Shown piece by piece: positions 20,754 through 30,973 of a stretch of 64,000 nucleotides of DNA. The stretch is from Acinetobacter sp. UBA801 (GTDB lineage Bacteria > Pseudomonadota > Gammaproteobacteria > Pseudomonadales > Moraxellaceae). Under the pieces are notes generated by a model, which did no database searches, was not told the DNA's origin, and saw nothing but the letters and a program-made list of their open reading frames with translations. The DNA lies in the NCBI GenBank assembly GCA_002296655.1, contig DBIN01000019.1:30909-94908 (forward strand), read 5' to 3'. Positions within the stretch are counted from its first letter, which is position 1; each line of letters begins with the position of its first letter. A program made the position numbers and the translations under genes.

Positions 20754-22958
20754 ATGAAACTTCAAACCATCGCTTGTGCGGTTGCGATAGCAACTGGCGG
20801 TTTTTTCTTTTCTCACGCCATTAACGAGGCAATTGCAGCCAATAATACCGCTGTCGTTGCTAACAGTATTGTGCCGACGCAGGAGCAAGCATTGGTTTCG
20901 CGTCAATTGGCGACCTTGGTCGATCGTCAGCATTATTTAAATCAGCGTTTAGATGCCGCGACGTCGCAGCGCATTTTTGATTTTTATATCGACAGTCTAG
21001 ACCCAGACCATACTTTGTTTTTGGCTAAAGAAGTTGAGCAATACCGCAAACAATATGCCCCAACTTTTGGTGCGTCCTTAAAGGCAGGGAATTTGGCTGG
21101 GCCGTATCAAATTCATGCACAGTATCGTGAGCGTTTAAAACAGTTTTATCATTTCATGTTGGCAGAGCTGAAAAAACCACAAAATTTAAAACAGCCAAAT
21201 GTCAGTATTGAAACAGATCGTGAAAAAGCACCGTTCTTTAAAACAGAAGCAGAAATGCGTGCACACTGGCAAAAAATGCTAGTGTCACAGCTCATTAACC
21301 TGACCATTAGCAAAGAAGAAGAATTAGCAAAACAAAAAGCCATTAAAGACAATCCCGAATTGACCAATGGGCAAGATTTGGCTAGCCCTGAAGATTTGAC
21401 TCCAGTGCAAACGTTAACCAAACGTTATACCCGTCAGTTAGAGCGTATGAATCGTTTAAAGAGTGATGATGTACTGGACAAAACTTTAAATGCGATGATG
21501 CTGACTTATGATCCGCATAGTAACTTCTTTCCGCCGGTTGATGCGATGGAGCTAAACCGTCAAACGACTTTACAGCTGGAAGGGATTGGGGTGTCGATTC
21601 GTCCTGAACGGGGCAATGAAGATTACACCAAAATTGAAACCATTGTTGAGGGTGGCCCTGCCAGCAAAACAGGGCAGGTGAAATCGGGTGACCGCATTAT
21701 TGGTGTGGCACAAGATGGCGAAAAAATGGTGGATGTTGTGGGTTGGCCGAGCAATGAAATTGTTGGGCTGATTCGCGGTAAACGCGGCACCAAAGTCACT
21801 GTACGATTGTTGGGTGCAGGTGCGGCCATGAATCAGGCGCGTAATGTCACCATTATACGTGATGTGATTCAAGAAGAAGATGCGGGAGTTCGTTCGCGGA
21901 CCATTGACATCAAACGTGATGGTCAAACCTATACCTATGGTGTGATTGAAATTCCATCGTTTTATTTGAATTATCGTGCGCGTCGGGCAGGTAATGAGTA
22001 TCGCTCGGTGTCGGAAGATACCAACAATGCCCTGAAAAGTTTGGCGGCCAAAAATGTCGCAGGGATTATTGTCGATTTACGTAACAATCCTGGCGGTTCA
22101 CTCGAAGAAGTGGCGCGTATGCTCGGGCAAGTGATTAAGTCTGGTCCTGTGGTGCAAATCCGTGATGGCAATGGCAATGTGAGTGTGTTTGAAGATGACG
22201 ATGGCGGTGCACAGACTTATGCAGGCCCATTGGCGGTGATGATTAACTTAGCTTCAGCCTCTGCTAGTGAAATTTATTCTGCAGCAATTCAGGATTATCA
22301 ACGCGGGATTGTGATTGGTAGTACCACCACAGGTAAAGGCACAGCGCAGGTACAACTTGACTCCTTGGCCTATGGTCAGGCGACCTTAACTCAACGTAAG
22401 TTCTACCGTATTACGGGCGGCAGTACTCAAAACAAAGGTGTGATTCCAGACATTAAACTGGTTGATATTTACAATGATGAGTTTGGTGAGCGTAAAGCTA
22501 AAAATGCCTTGAAATGGGATACCATTCCAACTGCGCCATTTAAGCGTGAAGGTTCAGTGCAGCCATATATCACCAAGTTGAGTCAATTATCACAGCAACG
22601 TGTTACGCTTGATCCACAATTTCAATATTTAGAACAACGTAAGCAAATTGCCAAACAAACTGAAGATCGCAAAAGCATTGTTTTAGATATTGAACAACGC
22701 AGAGCCGAGTTGCTGGCTTTGGAACAACAAACGCTGGCTGCGGAAAACAAACGCCGTCAGGAAACAGGTTTGAAACCATTTGCCAATTGGGAAAGCTATC
22801 AGGCATCCATTGATGCTTTGGCAGAAGCGCGTGCCAAAATGAAGGCAGCACAACGCCCTGCTTTGCCTGAGGAGGAAGCTTTTGTGATTGAAGCAGCACA
22901 GGTTTTGCAAGACTATGCCATGTTACAAAAAAGTGTTTCTGAGCCGAATCAATCTTAA
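20754..22958 (+). CDS. prc: Carboxy-terminal (tail-specific) processing protease
   Basis: A periplasmic PDZ protease that trims C-termini and degrades peptidoglycan hydrolases. The 734-residue protein starts with a signal peptide (MKLQTIACAVAIATGGFFF, cleavage near AIAA). The N-terminal DUF-type region is followed by a PDZ domain (about 240-330, SIRPERGNEDYTKIETIVEG) and the S41 peptidase domain with the Ser-Lys dyad, predicted Ser503 in ASASASEIY and Lys528 in TTGKGTAQ. A C-terminal DUF3340-like region completes it. A GTG at 20709 could add 15 residues, but the signal peptide fits ATG 20754. Confidence 0.95.
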   Translation: MKLQTIACAVAIATGGFFFSHAINEAIAANNTAVVANSIVPTQEQALVSRQLATLVDRQHYLNQRLDAATSQRIFDFYIDSLDPDHTLFLAKEVEQYRKQYAPTFGASLKAGNLAGPYQIHAQYRERLKQFYHFMLAELKKPQNLKQPNVSIETDREKAPFFKTEAEMRAHWQKMLVSQLINLTISKEEELAKQKAIKDNPELTNGQDLASPEDLTPVQTLTKRYTRQLERMNRLKSDDVLDKTLNAMMLTYDPHSNFFPPVDAMELNRQTTLQLEGIGVSIRPERGNEDYTKIETIVEGGPASKTGQVKSGDRIIGVAQDGEKMVDVVGWPSNEIVGLIRGKRGTKVTVRLLGAGAAMNQARNVTIIRDVIQEEDAGVRSRTIDIKRDGQTYTYGVIEIPSFYLNYRARRAGNEYRSVSEDTNNALKSLAAKNVAGIIVDLRNNPGGSLEEVARMLGQVIKSGPVVQIRDGNGNVSVFEDDDGGAQTYAGPLAVMINLASASASEIYSAAIQDYQRGIVIGSTTTGKGTAQVQLDSLAYGQATLTQRKFYRITGGSTQNKGVIPDIKLVDIYNDEFGERKAKNALKWDTIPTAPFKREGSVQPYITKLSQLSQQRVTLDPQFQYLEQRKQIAKQTEDRKSIVLDIEQRRAELLALEQQTLAAENKRRQETGLKPFANWESYQASIDALAEARAKMKAAQRPALPEEEAFVIEAAQVLQDYAMLQKSVSEPNQS

Positions 22959-22984
22959 AAATCTTAGAACCTTAATCAAATAGA

Positions 22985-23015
22985 GCCAGCAGCTAAAAGT
23001 TGCTGGTTTTTTTTC
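22985..23015 (+). terminator. Rho-independent terminator after prc
   Basis: CCAGCA / TGCTGG stem followed by TTTTTTTT, 27 bases after the prc stop. The remaining gap to the next gene (to 23,278) shows no other feature. Confidence 0.88.
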
Positions 23016-23278
23016 CTAAAGCGAAAAGTAAAGTGACAAGATGTGTGTATAGCTTTGAGTTAGACAGCTGTACGCAGTTTAAAATTGCCATTCTTTCGTG
23101 ATGAGATATTAATATTTGACTATTGACCAAGGCGTAATTGTATTAGATTCTAAAGGCAATGCGGTCTTTGTTAGATCAATCCGCCGTTCAGGTTGCTTTT
23201 TAGTTATTGTTTATAAGAGAGTGTGAGATTGAGTAACCGAAAAGCAATAAAATATAACAGGTATGGATACATCTAATT

Positions 23279-25342
23279 ATGCATGTACATTATGATTTGA
23301 GCTTGTTAATTGGCTCGGTGGCAATCTCAGTATTGGCCTGCTATTTTGCAGTGTCTGTTGAGCAAATGCTGTTTCAAAATGTACAACAACAACTCAAAAA
23401 AATTGCATTAATCATGAGTGGTTTGCTGCTGGGTGCGGCAGTGTGGTGTATGCACTTTGTGGGCATATTGGCATGCCAATTACCTGCACCGTATCAATTT
23501 GATCTTAGCTTTACGACCCTGTCTTTTATTATTGCATTTATCGCCTCTACGTTTGCGGTTTGGCTGACTGCGCGATCGACTTTGTCTATAGCACGCTTAA
23601 TCCTTAGCGGCATTTTGATGGGGTTGGGCATTTCAGGCATGCACTATACGGGTATGATGGGAATTCAGGTAGAAGGTTACCGTAGTTATTATGATCCCAC
23701 GATCGTTTTACTGTCTGTATTGGTGGCGATTGGTGGGGCAATAGTTACCTTTTGGTTTATGTTCCGTTCGAATTACAGCTTGCGGCGTCAGGCACAATAT
23801 AAAATTTTCATTGCGGTGCTCATGAGTCTGAGCATTGTTGCCATGCATTATATTGGCATGGAAGCACTGCATTTTTACTCCACAGCCGAGTTGCCTCAAT
23901 CAAGGAATTTCCAGATGGGGCAAGGGTCAGCCTTGTTGGTGGTCATTTTAGTGACCAGTCTTATTTTTGCTGCTGCGGTGGGCGTATCTTTATTGGAACT
24001 GCGCTTAGAAGAAAAAAGCAGACAATTGTCTTTGGCCAATCGAGAATTAGCCAATCAGGCAGTCAAAGATAACCTGACCAAATTGCCTAACCGTTCATAT
24101 TTGGCCGAATATGCACAATTGCTTTTTTCTGAACATCGGCAAAAAAACACTAAAATTGCGTTTTTGTATATTGACTTAGACCGCTTTAAGGCGGTGAATG
24201 ACGTATTTGGGCATCATGTTGGCGATCAATTACTGATTCAGCTGTCGAAACGTGTGCAATCCCACTTGGGTGAAAATACCCAGTTATTAAGAATTGGTGG
24301 TGATGAATTTCTTTTGGTGATAGAACATACCGATATTGCCGAAGCCACTGCCATTTCTGAAAAAATATTGGAACTGATTCAGCAAGGTTTTTTAATTGCG
24401 GGCAAGGTCATTCATATTTCAGGCAGTATTGGCATTGCCATGTATCCAGAGCATGGTACCAATTTGCAAGATATTTTAATGAATGCCGATGCCGCTATGC
24501 TGACCTCTAAATATCAGGGGCGTAACACCAGTTCAGTCTTTAATTATGATCTGGAGTTACTTGAGGCCAAAAGCCAAAGTAAGTTGATTAATGATTTATA
24601 TAAAGCAGTTGAACAACAACAATTTAAGCTGTTCTATCAGCCAAAGTTTAAAGCCGCTGACCATAAAATTTGTGGTGTAGAAGCTTTAATTCGTTGGTAT
24701 CACCCTGTGCATGGTTTACTTACCCCAAATATGTTTATTAAAGGGGCTGAAAAAACGGGTTTGATTATTCAAATTGGCTATTGGGCGCTAGAAGAAGCCT
24801 TTAAACAAATTCAAATTTGGGAAAGGTTGGGCGCACCGTTATTTCCTGTGGCTGTGAATTTATCGGCAGTGCAGTTTGAACATAAGCACCTGTTTTCTAC
24901 TTTAGAAAACTTATTTAAACGCTATGAGATTCAACCTAAACACTTGATGATTGAAGTGACTGAAAGTACAGCAATGCATCATATTGAATCGAGTATTCGT
25001 AGTTTTGAACGTTTGCGTCAAATGGGGATTCAATTGGCGATTGATGATTTTGGTACAGGACATTCGAGTTTCTTGTATTTGAAGAAATTGCCCGTCGATG
25101 AGTTGAAAATTGACCGTGCTTTTATTTTAGACTTACGTTTGGACAGCAAAGAAGAATTAATTTTAGAAAGTATTATTCAGTTGGCGATTAAACTAGGTTT
25201 GACGGTGACTGCTGAAGGAGTGGAAACGCCGTTACAAGCTGAAATTTTAACCCGTTTAGGCTGTCAGCAATTGCAGGGCTATTTATTGGGCTTACCTATG
25301 GATGTTGAGCATTTAGAAGAGTTGTTTAAACATTCGACTTAA
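23279..25342 (+). CDS. MHYT-GGDEF-EAL cyclic di-GMP protein
   Basis: A 687-residue inner-membrane protein. The N-terminal 245 residues form an MHYT sensor with seven hydrophobic helices and its characteristic Met-His motifs (MHFVG, MHYTGM, MHYIGM), thought to bind copper or another diatomic-ligand metal. A GGDEF diguanylate cyclase domain follows with an intact RIGGDEF at about 338-344 and an upstream NDVFGHHVGD. The C-terminal EAL phosphodiesterase domain has an intact GVEALIRW near 466, DDFGTGHSS and the C-terminal EGVE motif. Both catalytic signatures look intact, so the direction of c-di-GMP turnover cannot be predicted. It stands alone. Confidence 0.93.
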   Translation: MHVHYDLSLLIGSVAISVLACYFAVSVEQMLFQNVQQQLKKIALIMSGLLLGAAVWCMHFVGILACQLPAPYQFDLSFTTLSFIIAFIASTFAVWLTARSTLSIARLILSGILMGLGISGMHYTGMMGIQVEGYRSYYDPTIVLLSVLVAIGGAIVTFWFMFRSNYSLRRQAQYKIFIAVLMSLSIVAMHYIGMEALHFYSTAELPQSRNFQMGQGSALLVVILVTSLIFAAAVGVSLLELRLEEKSRQLSLANRELANQAVKDNLTKLPNRSYLAEYAQLLFSEHRQKNTKIAFLYIDLDRFKAVNDVFGHHVGDQLLIQLSKRVQSHLGENTQLLRIGGDEFLLVIEHTDIAEATAISEKILELIQQGFLIAGKVIHISGSIGIAMYPEHGTNLQDILMNADAAMLTSKYQGRNTSSVFNYDLELLEAKSQSKLINDLYKAVEQQQFKLFYQPKFKAADHKICGVEALIRWYHPVHGLLTPNMFIKGAEKTGLIIQIGYWALEEAFKQIQIWERLGAPLFPVAVNLSAVQFEHKHLFSTLENLFKRYEIQPKHLMIEVTESTAMHHIESSIRSFERLRQMGIQLAIDDFGTGHSSFLYLKKLPVDELKIDRAFILDLRLDSKEELILESIIQLAIKLGLTVTAEGVETPLQAEILTRLGCQQLQGYLLGLPMDVEHLEELFKHST

Positions 25343-25371
25343 GTTAGCGATCATGCTACCGCTCAAGCTAG

Positions 25372-25557
25372 CGGCCAATTTCAGCGATGAAACAAGGAGA
25401 CTATACTTTCGCTGAGTTGATGCAATTGGTCGGATTGACTCATCGAGCAACGTTCCAAAAGAATTATCTGAATCCTGCCATAGAATTAGGTTAGATTGAA
25501 CGTACGATTCCAGAAAAACTGAAAAGCCCAAAGCAAAAGTATAGATTGAAAAAGTAA
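25372..25557 (+). pseudogene. Relic of a C-terminal winged-helix domain (Fic/AlbA_2 type)
   Basis: From ATG 25387 the frame reads FAELMQLVGLTHRATFQKN and YLNPAIELG, is broken by TAG at 25492-25494, and continues IERTIPEKLKSPKQKYRLKK to TAA at 25555-25557. This is the usual tail of Fic-family and RecG-like/AlbA_2 proteins (pattern AELM..LGL..R..F...YL.PA...G.IE.TIP..P.S..QKYRL). Nothing of the upstream catalytic part is seen, and stop codons occur just before it. It is therefore a decayed fragment, probably left by a deletion between the GGDEF/EAL gene and prfC. Confidence 0.65.
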
Positions 25558-25693
25558 CTATATTTTCATTTGTGAATAAATCAAGACCTATCAACGAACA
25601 TTAAAATCCTTTTCAAATCTGCTACAATATCGCCAATTTTTCATATTGATCATTTTGATCTTATACACTGCAGTTCTGCAGTAGGTGTCTTGC

Positions 25694-27286
25694 ATGAGTT
25701 TTAAAGATGAGTTAGCGGCGCAGGTCGCACAGCGACGCACTTTCGCGATTATTTCCCACCCCGATGCTGGTAAAACCACCATGACAGAAAAACTGCTGTT
25801 ATGGGGACAGGCTATTCAGGTTGCAGGGATGGTAAAAAGCCGTAAGTCTGACCGTGGTGCTACATCTGACTGGATGGAAATGGAAAAAGAGCGTGGAATT
25901 TCCATTACCACCTCGGTGATGCAATTCCCATATAAAGACAAAATGATCAACTTGCTTGACACCCCAGGGCATGAAGATTTCTCAGAAGATACTTATCGGA
26001 CTTTAACTGCGGTGGACTCTGCACTGATGGTGATTGACGGAGCAAAAGGTGTCGAAGACCGTACTATTAAACTGATGGACGTGTGTCGGATGCGCGATAC
26101 CCCGATCATCTCATTCGTCAACAAAATGGACCGTGAAATCCGTGAGCCGCTCGAACTTCTTGATGAAATTGAAAACGTTCTAAAAATTAAATGTGTCCCG
26201 ATCACCTGGCCACTCGGTACTGGCCGTGATTTTGCTGGTGTATTTAATTTAATCGAAGAAAAATTCTACGTGTATAAAGCCGGTTTCGGTTCAGTCATTA
26301 CTGAGATTGAGGTGCGTGATGGCTATAACCATGCAGACCTACGTGAAAAAGTAGGTGAATTGGCATGGGCTGCATTTGAAGAATCACTTGAATTGGTACA
26401 AATGGCGAATGAGCCATTAGACCGTGAAGAATTCTTGGCAGGTCGTCAAACCCCTGTATTATTTGGTACAGCCTTGGGTAACTTCGGTGTAGATCATGTA
26501 TTAAATGCTTTTAGTGAATATGCGCCGCCACCAAAAGCACATCCAACTCAAGAACGTATTGTAGAAGCTGATGAAGAAGGCTTTAGTGGTTTTGTATTTA
26601 AGATTCAGGCCAATATGGATCCGAAACACCGTGACCGTATTGCATTCATGCGAATTTGTTCGGGTAAGTATGAAAAAGGCATGAAAATGAAACATGTACG
26701 CATAGATAAAGATGTGCGTATTAGTGATGCTTTAACCTTCTTGGCAGGTGACCGCCAGCATTTAGAAGAAGCTTGGCCAGGCGATATCATTGGTTTGCAT
26801 AACCACGGTACTATTCAAATTGGCGATACATTCACTTCGGGTGAGAAGCTACAATTTACAGGTATTCCTCACTTCGCACCTGAAATGTTCCGTCGTGTGC
26901 GTTTGAAAGACCCATTGAAGTCAAAACAGCTGCAAAAAGGTCTTAAAGAGCTTTCAGAAGAAGGTGCAACGCAAGTCTTTATGCCACAAAACAGCAATGA
27001 TTTAATCGTGGGTGCTGTTGGTGTGCTGCAGTTTGAAGTAGTTGCCTATCGCCTGAAAGAAGAATATAAGGTCGATTGTATGTATGAGCCAGTCAGCATC
27101 AATACTGTGCGTTGGGTGTCTTGTGCCGATGAGAAAAAATTTAACGAGTTTAAGAAAAAAGCCCACGACCAATTGTCTGTCGATGGTGGTGGACACTTAA
27201 CTTATCTCGCACCTAGCCGCGTGAATTTACAGTTAATGCAAGAGCGTTATCCTGATATTGAGTTTAGAAATACGCGTGAGCACTAA
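25694..27286 (+). CDS. prfC: Peptide chain release factor 3
   Basis: A translational GTPase that recycles RF1/RF2 from the ribosome after termination. It has 530 residues, with the P-loop [15 protein letters not shown] near residue 20, the switch region RGISITTS, the [14 protein letters not shown] motif and NKMDRE. EF-Tu-like domain 2 and a C-terminal RF3 domain follow. ATG 25694 is chosen because AGGTG is well spaced; a GTG three codons upstream is the alternative. Confidence 0.96.
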   Translation: MSFKDELAAQVAQRRTFAIISHPDAGKTTMTEKLLLWGQAIQVAGMVKSRKSDRGATSDWMEMEKERGISITTSVMQFPYKDKMINLLDTPGHEDFSEDTYRTLTAVDSALMVIDGAKGVEDRTIKLMDVCRMRDTPIISFVNKMDREIREPLELLDEIENVLKIKCVPITWPLGTGRDFAGVFNLIEEKFYVYKAGFGSVITEIEVRDGYNHADLREKVGELAWAAFEESLELVQMANEPLDREEFLAGRQTPVLFGTALGNFGVDHVLNAFSEYAPPPKAHPTQERIVEADEEGFSGFVFKIQANMDPKHRDRIAFMRICSGKYEKGMKMKHVRIDKDVRISDALTFLAGDRQHLEEAWPGDIIGLHNHGTIQIGDTFTSGEKLQFTGIPHFAPEMFRRVRLKDPLKSKQLQKGLKELSEEGATQVFMPQNSNDLIVGAVGVLQFEVVAYRLKEEYKVDCMYEPVSINTVRWVSCADEKKFNEFKKKAHDQLSVDGGGHLTYLAPSRVNLQLMQERYPDIEFRNTREH

Positions 27287-27303
27287 GTTAAAGCTTTTAA
27301 AAA

Positions 27304-27334
27304 TAAAACAGCTTCATCACGAAGCTGTTTTATT
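27304..27334 (+). terminator. Rho-independent terminator after prfC
   Basis: AAAACAGCTTC / GAAGCTGTTTT stem with an ATCAC loop and a following TATTAT, 18 bases after the stop. Confidence 0.85.
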
Positions 27335-27375
27335 ATGGCTGGTGATTATTTTTAGATAAATACATTGGGGATGTC

Positions 27376-28191
27376 ATGCTGCAAAAAACAGTCTATCTGG
27401 GAGTAATGTTGAGTGGAGCGATCTTACTCAGTGCCTGTGACTCATCTCAACAAAATAAAAATACAGATGAGCAAACCTCTATTTTACAGAAAGATCAGGC
27501 TGAAGTTTTACCTTATTTAAATATCAAACCACAGGCGGCAGATATTGCCTTGCCTTTTTGTGAAAATAAAAACTGCATTGAATTAGAACTGCAAACTTTA
27601 AATACCCAAGATGCATGGCTCAACAGTTGGATTGCTAAAAATCAGGCTATGGTGATTCAAGATCAAATTGGCTTAAAACAAAACATGAATTTGCAGCAAG
27701 CTGTAGATGCCTATGTGAAAAAATCCGATGCTTGGCAGGCGCAATTAGATCAAAATAAAGCTTATGAATTGGCGATGTACACCCGCATGGCATATCAACG
27801 CAATCAATATGTCTTGTTGCAAGTCGGGGTAGATAGCAAACAGGAAGGCACACAGGTCAAAGAACGCTATTATTTCTTTGTCGCAGATCGGAGGCAGCAA
27901 AAAGCCTTGTCTGTTTTAGACGTGATTGATGCCAAACAACAAACCCGTATGAATACTTTTGTACAGCAGGCCTATCAGGATTGGCTCAAAACACAAAGCA
28001 GTGACGTGCAAAAATCAGCACCTCCCAAACTGTATTGGGGGCAGGCAGATTGGTTTTTTGATGATCAGGGTTTAGGATTGCATTATCGCACCCATGAAAT
28101 TGTCAAAGATGGCACGCAGTTAGACATTTACCTAAGCAAAGCACAAACACAACAAGTTTTAAAAGCAGAGATCTACCCATCTATGTTTTAG
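27376..28191 (+). CDS. Lipoprotein related to the RsiV/DUF3298 group (first of a pair)
   Basis: A 271-residue predicted lipoprotein with lipobox LLSAC (Cys21). After a low-complexity linker the mature part starts with LPFCENKNCIELELQTLN, a two-cysteine pattern shared with the next gene (LPKCDGKNCPEISIERLN). The C-terminal half (ERYYFFVADRRQQKALSVLDV, LGLHYRTHEI) has the layout of DUF3298-type domains. Function unknown. It is followed within 50 bp by its paralogue and then tatD-like and tcdA genes, which suggests one transcription unit. Confidence 0.75.
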   Translation: MLQKTVYLGVMLSGAILLSACDSSQQNKNTDEQTSILQKDQAEVLPYLNIKPQAADIALPFCENKNCIELELQTLNTQDAWLNSWIAKNQAMVIQDQIGLKQNMNLQQAVDAYVKKSDAWQAQLDQNKAYELAMYTRMAYQRNQYVLLQVGVDSKQEGTQVKERYYFFVADRRQQKALSVLDVIDAKQQTRMNTFVQQAYQDWLKTQSSDVQKSAPPKLYWGQADWFFDDQGLGLHYRTHEIVKDGTQLDIYLSKAQTQQVLKAEIYPSMF

Positions 28192-28240
28192 TAGATGAGT
28201 TTGATGATAAGCAAAAATTGATGAAATCAAGGTTGAATCC

Positions 28241-29242
28241 ATGTTGAAAAATAAAAGTATTTTGGCGATCAGTATTTTAATTACAACTTTAGGGATCACT
28301 GCATGTCAGCCAAAGAAAACTGAACCTGAAGCCGTCGAGCCAGAGCAGACACAGACGGAACAGCAAAGCCTAAAGCTGGTCGGAGATACTGAAAAACTGA
28401 ATTTGTCGTTGCCTAAATGTGATGGGAAAAACTGCCCTGAAATCTCAATTGAGCGTTTGAATAGCAATCAGGCCTTTATCGACCAATTTATTGATCAGAA
28501 AATTATTCAAGAATTGGCTCAAATTTTAGAAATTGCGCCACAGCAGGCGGTTTCTGAAGCTGCTGCAATTGAGAATGCAGCCACTGCTGCAGATGCACCT
28601 GCCAGCAACCCCACTGCAGCAGCCATTGCTCAAGTGGAAACTTTGGCGCAAAAATTAGAAAAACAAACCTTGCCTTATGTGCAAAGCTTTTTGGCGCTTG
28701 ATCAGGAACTGAAAGCTTTAAGTTCAAATCATAAAATCAGTTTGATGATTAAGCCTAAAATTTTAAATGCAGATCAGCCTTTGGCAACCGTGGTATTGAA
28801 TAGCAGCAGTTATTTGGGCGGAGCACATGGTGCATCGGCACAGCAATACTATAATTTTGATTTAGAAAAGAAAAAATTAGTGTTGTTAAATGACATTTTA
28901 TTAGATAAGCAGCGTCCACAATTGGAACGTAAAGCTTACGAAGCGTTTAAACAATGGGTGATCGCATCTGAACTTTCCACCAATGTGCAAGAATATGAAC
29001 AAGCGTGGAAATTTAAGCTGTCAGAAAATTACTACTTGGGTCAACAAGGTTTAATTTTGCAATATGCAGAATATGAAATTGGCCCTTATGTCGCGGGTTT
29101 ACCGCGCTTAACCATTCCTTATGCAGAACTGCAGGGAATTGTAAAAGCTGCGTATTTGCCTGTAACAGAAGCAGCCTCTGAAGCAACCGCAAAATCTACC
29201 GAAGCAAGTGCTGCAAACGCAACAACCAAAGCGAAATCTTAA
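28241..29242 (+). CDS. RsiV/DUF3298-like lipoprotein (second of a pair)
   Basis: A 333-residue predicted lipoprotein with lipobox GITAC. The mature N-terminus has LPKCDGKNCPEISIERLN, parallel to the preceding protein. An Ala-rich insert (about 105-135) follows, then the DUF3298 core with the typical SYLGGAHGAS and FDLEKKKLVLLNDILL, and IGPYVAGLPRLTIPY near the end. A low-complexity Ala/Ser/Thr tail ends the protein. RsiV in Bacillus is a lysozyme-sensing anti-sigma factor, but no transmembrane anti-sigma domain is seen here, so only the periplasmic sensor-like part is shared. Confidence 0.8.
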   Translation: MLKNKSILAISILITTLGITACQPKKTEPEAVEPEQTQTEQQSLKLVGDTEKLNLSLPKCDGKNCPEISIERLNSNQAFIDQFIDQKIIQELAQILEIAPQQAVSEAAAIENAATAADAPASNPTAAAIAQVETLAQKLEKQTLPYVQSFLALDQELKALSSNHKISLMIKPKILNADQPLATVVLNSSSYLGGAHGASAQQYYNFDLEKKKLVLLNDILLDKQRPQLERKAYEAFKQWVIASELSTNVQEYEQAWKFKLSENYYLGQQGLILQYAEYEIGPYVAGLPRLTIPYAELQGIVKAAYLPVTEAASEATAKSTEASAANATTKAKS

Positions 29243-29243
29243 T

Positions 29244-30068
29244 ATGAGCATTGCGCTGTTTGATACGCATACCCATTTTGATGTACCTGATTTTGACTCA
29301 GATCGGGAGCAATTGGCGTATGCGGCAAAGGCAGCGGGCGTTGAACATTTGGTGCTGATTGGCTTTGTGCAATCACGTTTTCAAGATTTAATTGCCATAC
29401 AACAGTTTTTAAATCAACTTGAGCAGGTGCCCCAAAGTCATCTTGCGCCAGGCTTGCATCCCTTTTATATCGAGCAGCATCAAAATCAACATCTACAAGA
29501 TTTAGAACAATTTTTGCAACAACAGCATTGTGTCGCAGTGGGTGAAATTGGCTTAGATACTTTTTTGGCCGAACATAAACAGCCTGAAGCGTTTCAAAAG
29601 CAGAAAGATTTTTTTGCTACGCAATTGGAAATCGCACAGCATCGACAAAAACCTGTGCTGCTACATATTCGTAAAGCCCATGCTGAAACCTTAAAAATAC
29701 TCAAACAGCAACAGTTTCAGTTTGGTGGTATCGCACATGCTTTTAGTGGTGGGGTGGAAGAAGCCAAAGCACTGATCAAATTAGGTTTTAAAATTGGTGT
29801 GACAGGGCAGATTACCAATCCTAATGCCAAAAAACTACGTCGCGTCGTGCAGCAAATTGGTGCTGAACATTTGGTTTTAGAAACCGACTGCCCCGATATG
29901 ACGCCTTTATGCTGTCAGACAGATACTCAATCACGCACCCGAAATACCCCTGCAAACCTGATTTATGTCCTTGAAGGTTTGGCGGATTGTTTGGAAATTG
30001 CGCCGCAGACTTTAGCCGCACAGCTTTGGCAGAATAGTGTTCAAGTATTAGACTTGCCTAAACCTTAG
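29244..30068 (+). CDS. TatD-family metal-dependent hydrolase
   Basis: A 274-residue TIM-barrel hydrolase of the TatD DNase family. Metal-binding positions are visible: DTHTHFD at the N-terminus, the glutamate of VAVGEIGLD, HIRKAH, HAFSGG and the terminal Asp in LVLETDCPDM. ATG 29244 begins one base after the stop of the preceding lipoprotein gene, indicating translational coupling; an upstream in-frame ATG at 29208 lies inside that gene and is less likely. Confidence 0.92.
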   Translation: MSIALFDTHTHFDVPDFDSDREQLAYAAKAAGVEHLVLIGFVQSRFQDLIAIQQFLNQLEQVPQSHLAPGLHPFYIEQHQNQHLQDLEQFLQQQHCVAVGEIGLDTFLAEHKQPEAFQKQKDFFATQLEIAQHRQKPVLLHIRKAHAETLKILKQQQFQFGGIAHAFSGGVEEAKALIKLGFKIGVTGQITNPNAKKLRRVVQQIGAEHLVLETDCPDMTPLCCQTDTQSRTRNTPANLIYVLEGLADCLEIAPQTLAAQLWQNSVQVLDLPKP

Positions 30069-30136
30069 ATGAAACAACACGAAGTCTGCGAAACGCAGTA
30101 AAATGCCCACACTTTGAAATTAGATTTGATTGCAGC

Positions 30137-30910
30137 ATGACAGACCTTCTTCAAGATGATGAATATGAACGCCGTTTTGCAGGTGTGGCCAAAATTTATG
30201 GCGACAGTGCTTTTCAGCATTATGCCCAAAGTCATGTCATGGTGATTGGAATTGGCGGTGTCGGCTCTTGGGCGGTTGAGGCGTTGGCACGTACAGGTAT
30301 CGGTGAGCTGACATTGGTGGATATGGATGTGGTCGCAGCATCCAACATTAACCGTCAATTGCCTGCCATGAGTTCAACTTTGGGGCGTGAAAAAATTAAT
30401 GTCATGGCAGAGCGTTGTCGTTCTATTAATCCACGTATCAAAATTAATTTGGTCGATGACTACCTCAGTCCAGACAACGTCAAAGTCTTATTGGCGACTG
30501 CACCTGATTTGATTTTAGATTGCATTGATGATGTAAAAGCTAAACTAGCGTTGATGCTGCATTGCCGTTTTAACAAGATTCCGTTGATTGTTTCGGGTGG
30601 TGCAGGTGGCAAACTTGATCCGTTGAAAATTCGAGTGGCAGATTTATCTAAAACCGAACAAGATCCGATGTTGGCCAAATTGCGCGCCCAATTACGCAGC
30701 AAAGGTATTTGTAAAAAACCAAAAGAAAAGTTTGGGATTACTTGTGTGTATTCTATCGACAATCCATTTTCTAGTGCCGATGTGTGCCCAAGCGCAGGCT
30801 TGCGCTGTGGTGGCTATGGTTCGGCAGTCGTGGTTACCTCCAGTTTTGCGATGGTAGCGGTGGCAGAAGTATTGAAAAAGTTAGATGCCTTACAGGCTAA
30901 AAATACATAA
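30137..30910 (+). CDS. tcdA: tRNA threonylcarbamoyladenosine dehydratase
   Basis: An E1-like ATP-dependent enzyme that cyclises t6A37 of tRNAs to ct6A. The 257-residue protein has the nucleotide-binding GIGGVGSWAVEALAR, the following acidic strand LVDMDVVAASNINRQ, LDCIDDVKAK, and a conserved cysteine-containing segment near DVCPSAGLRCGGYGS. It matches TcdA (CsdL/YgdL) in length and motifs. It follows the TatD gene closely and ends in a terminator shared with dusA. Confidence 0.94.
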   Translation: MTDLLQDDEYERRFAGVAKIYGDSAFQHYAQSHVMVIGIGGVGSWAVEALARTGIGELTLVDMDVVAASNINRQLPAMSSTLGREKINVMAERCRSINPRIKINLVDDYLSPDNVKVLLATAPDLILDCIDDVKAKLALMLHCRFNKIPLIVSGGAGGKLDPLKIRVADLSKTEQDPMLAKLRAQLRSKGICKKPKEKFGITCVYSIDNPFSSADVCPSAGLRCGGYGSAVVVTSSFAMVAVAEVLKKLDALQAKNT

Positions 30911-30914
30911 GTTA

Positions 30915-30945
30915 AAGCCATGCGAGGCATGGCTTATAAAAAAAT
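30915..30945. terminator. Terminator between convergent tcdA and dusA
   Basis: AAGCCATGC-GAG-GCATGGCTT perfect 9-bp stem followed by ATAAAAAAA; it is best oriented for tcdA and may also serve dusA. Confidence 0.75.
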
Positions 30946-30973
30946 CTTTGATTTTTGCACATCGCCAATGACT

